Assembly (NCBI GenBank): GCA_033977485.1
Contig: CM066991.1
Coordinates: 36,577,850-36,641,849 of the forward strand
Length of the DNA stretch: 64,000 nt
Direction: 5' to 3'
Origin: Hydrangea macrophylla
Taxonomy: Eukaryota > Streptophyta > Magnoliopsida > Cornales > Hydrangeaceae
A model generated the notes under the pieces. The model saw nothing but the letters and a program-made list of their open reading frames with translations. It did not search any database and was not told the DNA's origin. Both the position numbers and the translations under genes were made by a program. Below are positions 58,120 through 64,000 of the stretch, in pieces; position 1 is the first letter of the stretch; the number at the start of each line of letters is the position of its first letter.

Positions 58120-58335
58120 TCCACACTAGGGGCAAACGTCGGCTACCCGCCTCGTTTGCCTGACTTTTACTATCTACCCTTCACACAAGGGGCAAACTTC
58201 GATCACCTACCTCGTTTGCCCAAAACCTCCAATGAACCTTCCTCCAAACTAGGGGCAAACTTCGGTCATTTACCTTGTTTGCCTACCGATCCCACTTCAT
58301 GCCCTTCAAACTAGGGGCAAACTTCGTTTGCCACT
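58120..58335 (+). repeat. Four CTAGGGGCAAAC units with GTTTGCC arms
   Basis: Each unit has ARGGGGCAAAC followed by a complementary GTTTGCC. The last unit (58316-58332) has a 3-base loop and the others 20-25-base loops. They resemble the PPT core GGGGCAAAC. Confidence 0.75.
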
Positions 58336-58979
58336 CGATCCCTATACACCAATGGTAAGCCTTCAAGTCACAAACATTGTCTTGAACAGATGGAAATGGA
58401 GCATCTTTTATTCTATAAGCTAAGGCACTAATTCAAAGCACATCTTGGGAGAAGCAAAGAAATTAATTGGATCAGTAGGGAAGAATTTTCAAAAAACCAG
58501 ATTTATTAGCAAAGTGCTGACATATCAAGATGAGGAGTGAACATAAAAGATGAGCGGTACATCATTCATGGTAAAGGCACTTTGGATCGTGGCAATTTGA
58601 GAATTTCATGTCCAAGTCAATCCTTCTTTATTTGAGTCAGTAGTAATCTGATCACAAGTGTGTCAGAGACCAAGGTTTCATACAAACTAACCCAACTTTC
58701 CTTGTCGTTCCTGTTAAGTCCGTTTGTCCTGATGGTCTCAAATGTGTGGGTTAAAGGTGATTCCCAATTAAAAAAAAAAAAAAAAAAACTTTGGATATAA
58801 GCAGAAGTGCCAAACATTATTACTACACCTATCAAGGTCGCAACATGAGAATGTCCCAGGTACGAGTGGCATACACTCGTAAGTGGTTGCAAACTACAAA
58901 CCGATAGTTGTTTCTCAAGGCGGCCGATCGGAGGAAATATTGCCAACACCGAGAAACTATTGCTGATAAGGTGTGTCGA
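58336..58979 (+). other. Non-coding cargo-block sequence, first part
   Basis: No gene was recognised on either strand. A poly(A) tract is at about 58769-58788. Confidence 0.55.
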
Positions 58980-59520
58980 TGAGACGTGTTGTTGAGGTGT
59001 TTTAGGGCCCAAAGTCTAGATGTGTTGATGAGGAGTGTTGATAAGATACGTTTTAGTGCCCAAAGTCCAAGTGTGTTGTTGAGGAAGAGCATAAGATGTG
59101 TCGAGGAACATCAAAAGAGAGTATTGTTGAAGAGACCATCAGATGTGTTGAGGAACATCAGATTTGTTGAGAAGCGTCGTTGAAGAGTTGAGGAATATCG
59201 GATGAGTTGAGGAACATCAGATTTGTTGAGAAGCATTGTTGAAGAGTTAAGGAACATCGGATGTGTTGAGGAACATCAGATTTGTTGAGAAGCGTCGTTG
59301 AAGAGTTGAGGAATATCGGATGGGTTGAGGAACATCAGATTTGTTGAGAAGCATCATGGAAAAGTCGAGAAGCATCGTTAAGATTTGAAGAACACTGTTG
59401 ACAATCAAGAAGCCTTGAGAAAGCACCGTCAAAGATTCGAGGAACAACATAAGCGCCATCGAGAATTGAGGATTGAGAAGCACCGTTGAGACTTTGGGAG
59501 TCACCGAGTCCATAGTGTCA
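58980..59520 (+). repeat. Degenerate GTTGAGGAACATCAGATTTG repeats
   Basis: Units of roughly 30-60 bp contain GTTGAGGAACATC and TTGAGAAGCGTCGTTGAAG. They diverge toward the right end. The block sits where the Tat elements carry antisense genes. Confidence 0.8.
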
Positions 59521-60001
59521 CGACTAAGAGGAGCACGAGTCAAGAATCACTTCACCCAACATGACACATAGCCCATCGGTTGCGGCATACACAAATCACA
59601 AAGCCCACTGGAGTGGCAAACACACCATAAGCATTCTTTTGAGCACCACAGTATCACTTCGAGCACCACGCTCTTCCTTGAGTAAGACCTCCAGGTCGAG
59701 CTCCCTCACAAGTCTATTAGTCATAGTGAAGCATAGATAACCAAGCCCACTGAGAGTGGCAAATACACTGAACGCATGTACTAGGACCACAAGCGTTTTA
59801 GAACACAATACAGGCATAACACCAGCCCACTCGGAGTGACACACCCCATGGCACCTGCTCATTCTAGGATCAGAAAGCTAGGCATGATAGGACTCATGTA
59901 CGAAATCATATCACATCCACACATTGCATATCATCCTCATATAGCATAGCATCCGCCTGATTGTTGTGTATGTGCATGTGTGATTTATTCCTTTGTGCCC
60001 T
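59521..60001 (+). other. Non-coding cargo-block sequence, last part
   Basis: I see no gene. Short repeats of AGCCCACTSGAGTGGCAAA are visible at about 59600-59850. Confidence 0.55.
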
Positions 60002-60205
60002 GAACTACGTCCTGGTCTGATTCCCCTTGGGATACGTAGGCAGCTCACGCAGAGCATGACCAGCACTAACCTCATCATCCTTGCATCTTTTTGCAACGCT
60101 TTTTATCCTAAATCTATAGCCTCCAAAAAGACCTGTCTCTTCAAAACTTTGGCACTCGCTTGCGATATGCGTTGCCTCGCAAGTTCCTGCCAAAGAGGGG
60201 CAAAC
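60002..60205 (+). promoter_or_regulatory. Conserved pre-PPT region of TR-GAG: two hairpins and polypurine tract
   Basis: The GAACTACG module is at 60002-60045 (CTACGT/ACGTAG outer stem). A hairpin with CTTGCGA (60159-60165) and TCGCAAG (60177-60183) follows, with loop TATGCGTTGCC. The PPT (AAAGAGGGGCAAAC) ends at 60205. The layout and spacing match Tat-1. Confidence 0.82.
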
Positions 60206-63200
60206 TGTAGACACCCCATTTTTTCGGCTATCAGATTTAGGAGACCCATAGCTTGGTGGTTCACAATGATCGTAAAAGACTCAAAAGGACTCCTGGAAGT
60301 CAGCTCTATCTCTCAAAATGCTCAGATTGACCAAAATGCCCCTAAAAGCCCAAAAAACTCCCAAATTTGGTCCTGAAGTTCTGAAAACATGCTATGTCGT
60401 AAGAAAAATGATAAAATGAGTTTTTAAGTAAAATCAGAAGAAATCGTCAGCTCCCAGAGACCCCCGGAAGTCCCGGAAGTTCCCCGAAAGTCCCCGTTGA
60501 CCGGTTTGACCAAAGTTTGACCAGGTTTGACCAGAGTTTGACCAAGTTTGACCAAGTTTGACCAAAATCATCCGAGTTCATCGAAATCATTAGAAAAGTA
60601 TTAAAATAAGTTCTAAAAGAGAATCGAGCGAAAACGTCGGCTCCTAGGAGTTCCCGGAGGTTCCGAGAACTTCCGGGAAATTCCAGGTTTGACCAATTTG
60701 ACCAAGATTTGACTTTAGAATCGGGGCACCGAAACAATTTTCAAATATTTTTCATGGATACTAGAGGTCAATAACTTTCCAACAGTATATCGCACATAAT
60801 TCCTGGATTTAAAACAAATTTATTATGAATTTCCAAAGCCGGAAAAGGCGATCAAATTGGCTTTTATCTCGAATACCGTAAAGCTTTTCAAAGTGACCTA
60901 TCCCCAAACTATTTTTTATGTAAAGTGACCCCATTACCTTTCCAACGGTATATCACAACCTCAATTTGGAGTTCGTACGCATTTTCTCTGAATTTCGGAC
61001 GAAATAGGGCCTTTTCGCGAATACCGGAACTTCAGGGGGCCTAAACAGCATTATCTGGACAAGGGAGGAGCAGTACCACCGCGGCACTGGCCCAGTGCTG
61101 CCGCGGCACTCCCCTCCAGAGCAGTGTATTTTTGTAATTTGTTTTGTGGTCCCATTTTGATTAATCAAAAATCAAAACGACATAGTTTTATGATTTCAGA
61201 TATTTGGAGCCAATGGGGATACTTTCTAAATCCCAAAACCACCCCAAGTTGGCCTATATAAACACCCCATTACTCCTCATTTTAGGGGGGTCATATGTAA
61301 GCTTTGAAAAAGTTTGGGAGAAAAGTTGTAGAGATAAGGTTAGAATAGAGATAAAGAAGCTTCCTTCTTTGATTTTCCAAAACAAAAGTGAGTTCTAAAC
61401 TTTGTTTTTACTTCATTACTCCCATTTATTTCAACATTCAATACTCCCAACCACCATTTTAGTGAGCATTCAAGAGAGTGGAAGCTTCTTCCATGTCTAG
61501 TGTCATTACATATGAGTGAAACACCAATCTACAAGTCTTATGCTTCATGAATATCATCTATTGATTATCATCTTACTTGCTTGTTTATTTATTGTTCATC
61601 TCTTCTTATCCCATTTCTTTTTATTTTCTTTATTTACTTACTAGTTCATCATCATCTAAGTGATGACATGAAGTTTGGGGCGAGTGAATCCTTATGGATA
61701 GTAGCTCTTGACTTCAAAAACATGTTTGATAGATGATGATCATAACCTCAATACTTCCAAGGTATTCTTGGAATGTATTGAAGTTATGTTCAAAAAAAAA
61801 ATAAATCTCTCCAACAATCTTGGAGGTTCTTAATGATGAGTTTGATGTGGTTATTCTAAGTGGCTATGGTCCTTATTGAGTGTTAAAAATATGTCTTCAA
61901 AACATCTATTTCAAAACCCCTCTCAATCCCTCTCATTTGGTTTCAAGAAACAAAACTTTGTTTTCTCCAAAATCTTCAAAACAACGAGTCAAAACAGTGA
62001 GTGAGTTGAGTTCAAAGATTTCTATAGAACTCAATACTCAACATATGGATGCAAGGCCACTTGGAAAGTCTTCCTAACTCATTGGAGAACACCCATGATT
62101 TTTGGTTTGACATGGAAGTACTTGGAAATGGTCCATTTGGATCCCAATATTCCTTCCAAACATTCTGATTTTGCTATCACAGCAGCTAGGTCCACTTCCA
62201 ACCTCTTTTACAGAAAACATTTCCAAAAAGGGTGGTCCTAACTTATATTTCCCTTAATATTCAATGTCGTAGGGAACTTTTTGTATAAAATGGGCCTCTG
62301 GATCATTATTTTTCATTTGTTAAGATTTTTCAACATTTCAGTCGACGGTACGGACTCTGTTTCTGAGTGACCTTCATTGTTTATATGATTTCTCTCAATC
62401 TGTGATAGCTATCCAAGATTGGCCTTTTGGGTTGTTTTCTAGACACAATAAGGAAGATCTCCATAAAAAATCATGCATTGAAAACACTCTTAACCCCTCT
62501 TTTCAATTTCCAAAAGATCATGCTACTGTTCTGTCCACTATTCACAGCAAGCACATTTCAACTTTCATCCTTTGATTTGATGCTTGTATGCATTCCAAAT
62601 TAGTTCATATCTTAGGAAGTAGTTCATACTACATTTGTACATATCCCATGATTATTTCATTCATTCATTCATACACATTTTAGACTTCTAAGTCATTCTA
62701 GAAATCCATGTACACAAAACACACTACAACCTTTGCACATTTTAGATACATACATTGCATTCATGCAAGATTTGGGGTTTTTGTAACTCTTAATCTAAGA
62801 AGATTATAAAGAATGATCACGATCATACGTTCATGCTTCCCCTTTGATCTAATCATCCTTTCTCATCCGTCCCGGGGATTGAGAGATCTTCTTTTCTCAA
62901 AGAATAACATGCATCATACTAGCTTGTTAAGCATATTTTGATTTCTTTGTTTATTTGTTTCAAGAACAATTCATGTCCCCTTTAGATTAGGAAAACTTGA
63001 TTAATTGATATATGATTAGACAATTTTTCCTAGGTTTATTTGTGTGATCTTTCACTTCGCATTGTGTGATATTTGGCTTAGATCTTATGAATGATATCTT
63101 ATCTTTAGATCTTCCATTTCAAGTTTCTTATGTGATGTAATATACTATCATAGTATTATTTGTCGAACCAAACATAGTATAAGATGATTATTTGGATGCT

Positions 63201-63476
63201 AATTGAGGCCCGTCGAAAGACGGGGCGAGTTGAGGGTGTTTTAGTCGCGACAAAGGCTCCTTCCTCTCTCGTACCAAAACCCCGAACCAAGTTCTTTGGT
63301 TATGAAGGGCCGGTGCCCTTATCCGCTTGGGTGAGTCAAAATTAGGTTTCTTGGTTCCTTAAAAACCAAGTGGCGACTCTGTATCTGTTTTCAACAGACC
63401 TATTTTCTTTCTTTGATTTAAATCAATTTCCAAACAATCTCAAACAAGAGAAGTGGTCCGATTCCGCGTGTCCACA
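60206..63476 (+). repeat. 3' LTR of the TR-GAG element
   Basis: It is 3271 bp and nearly collinear with the 5' LTR. Three extra pieces explain most of the length difference: one in the palindrome (about 61075-61096), one near 61320-61350 and one near 62231-62275. It also holds the W-box cluster, the TATA box and a PBS-like TGGCGACTCTG (63371-63381). Confidence 0.95.
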
Positions 63477-63481
63477 GGGTG
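63477..63481 (+). other. Target-site duplication, right copy (GGGTG)
   Basis: It equals the left copy at 50604-50608. Confidence 0.93.
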
Positions 63482-63753
63482 ACCACCTCCTTGAGGGCAT
63501 GTTGTTCACACATGGGTTTTATATGCCACACGCGGTGCAAGGCTAACTGTGACTACATGGTAACAAAGTCTCTTGACAAATGGAGGAAAAGGCGCCTTCC
63601 ACCCACAAGGCAATGGTCTCAAGCATTAGCTGTGAAAGAACAATGTAATTGCAAATGCAGGTAAAAATAACACGATTATCAAATTAATAACAAGGATATT
63701 TAGGTTCAAGTCAAACCCTCTAAGAACAAGAAACTATCAGTTTCATGTCCAAA
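63482..63753 (-). other. Leader of Tat-3, right part
   Basis: This is non-coding sequence between the PBS of Tat-3 and the TR-GAG insertion. It is the continuation of 49559-50603. Confidence 0.6.
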
Positions 63754-63771
63754 TCCCTAGTAGAGTAGCCA
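63754..63771 (-). promoter_or_regulatory. Primer-binding site of Tat-3 (degenerate tRNA-Arg type)
   Basis: Read on the minus strand it is TGGCTACTCTACTAGGGA, which differs from the TR-GAG site at three positions. It lies three bases inside the LTR end, the same spacing as in TR-GAG. Confidence 0.75.
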
Positions 63772-63774
63772 GTT

Positions 63775-64000
63775 TGTGGACTGTGAAAATGCGGAGGGGG
63801 GGGGGGGGTCCTAGCATTCCTTGATAGTGTCCCAGGACAGATCCAAGGAGCACACTTCAAGGAGCTAGAACTTCCTCACGTAATCCTAGAGACAAAGAGT
63901 CGTCACCTATTTTTTATCAGAAATTAGGAAGCCCAAGTTTGACTTGCCAAAATTGAATAAGGTTACTCGTCCTTCATTACCAGAAAAAAGGTTTGGGGGT
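63775..64000 (-). repeat. 5' LTR of Tat-3, terminal part (continues beyond the window)
   Basis: On the plus strand it starts TGTGGACTGTGAAAATGC and has a long G-run at about 63795-63809. It matches 24429-24652 to the window end. Confidence 0.8.

Larger units (their letters stand above)
50609..63476 (+). mobile_element. Complete gag-only Tat-family retrotransposon (TR-GAG type)
   Basis: The element is 12868 bp with LTRs of 3175 and 3271 bp, TG...CA ends, a PBS, gag, a conserved pre-PPT region and a PPT, flanked by GGGTG duplications. Between gag (ends 56441) and the PPT there is no protease, RT, RNase H or integrase sequence. It must therefore have been mobilised by the enzymes of a related Tat element. 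Plant elements with LTRs and only gag have been called TR-GAG. Confidence 0.95.
24429..64000 (-). mobile_element. Minus-strand Tat-type retrotransposon Tat-3, hosting three nested elements
   Basis: The LTR piece at 24429 and the one at 63775 are clearly related and both face outward correctly for one minus-strand element. The left piece is the end of its 3' LTR and the right piece is the end of its 5' LTR, followed inward by a primer-binding site. Between them lie, on the minus strand, gag (49558-48014), pol (47243-42570) and, antisense to these, a PMD pseudogene. Nested inside are the chromovirus fragment with copia-2, and the TR-GAG element. The pairing of the two LTR pieces is inference, but the copia-1 interruption at 24428 supports it. 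Confidence 0.72.

Overview
The window is plant nuclear DNA, almost certainly from an angiosperm with a large repeat-rich genome. It consists nearly entirely of nested LTR retrotransposons. I see no tRNA or rRNA gene, no bacterial-style operon and no ordinary single-copy host gene. Dating order, lineage names below the Tat/copia/chromovirus level and percent identities were judged by eye, not computed.

Layout. (1) 1-13418 is the 3' part of a Ty3/gypsy Tat/Ogre-type element, called Tat-1 here. It has an open pol frame (RT, two RNase H domains, integrase), then two genes on the opposite strand: a DUF7745-like ORF and an intact-looking six-exon plant-mobile-domain (PMD) gene. These are followed by an 11-copy 60-bp tandem repeat, a structured segment before the polypurine tract (PPT), and the 3' LTR at 10465-13418. 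(2) Tat-1 sits inside an older element read on the minus strand (13419-about 19423). That element keeps an integrase stub and two degenerate copies of an antisense, intron-containing ORF resembling the 'putative gypsy type transposon' family. (3) 20364-24428 is the 3' part of a minus-strand copia element (copia-1). (4) Copia-1 is cut at 24428/24429 by a very large minus-strand Tat element (Tat-3) whose other LTR begins at 63775 and runs off the window. (5) Tat-3 itself contains a truncated chromovirus-like Ty3 element (about 24795-38200). A complete copia element (copia-2, 25990-34597, target duplication ATACA) is inserted in that chromovirus. Tat-3 also contains a complete gag-only Tat-family element (TR-GAG, 50609-63476, target duplication GGGTG) in its leader.

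How the parts work together. Pol and gag fragments supply the usual reverse-transcription and integration machinery. Copia-2 and TR-GAG have clear LTR, primer-binding, PPT and target-duplication landmarks. The Tat elements share a layout that is the most interesting feature here: pol, then a cluster of conserved hairpin modules, then a cargo block with genes on the opposite strand, then another hairpin module and a second hairpin whose stem covaries between families, then the PPT and LTR. GC-rich palindromes of the form GCGGCACTC-n-GAGTGCCGC occur a short distance upstream of the LTR TATA box and also upstream of both antisense genes of Tat-1. This suggests a shared promoter-proximal module.

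Most coding regions are broken by stops or frameshifts. The exceptions are Tat-1 pol and its two antisense genes, which are open throughout the window.
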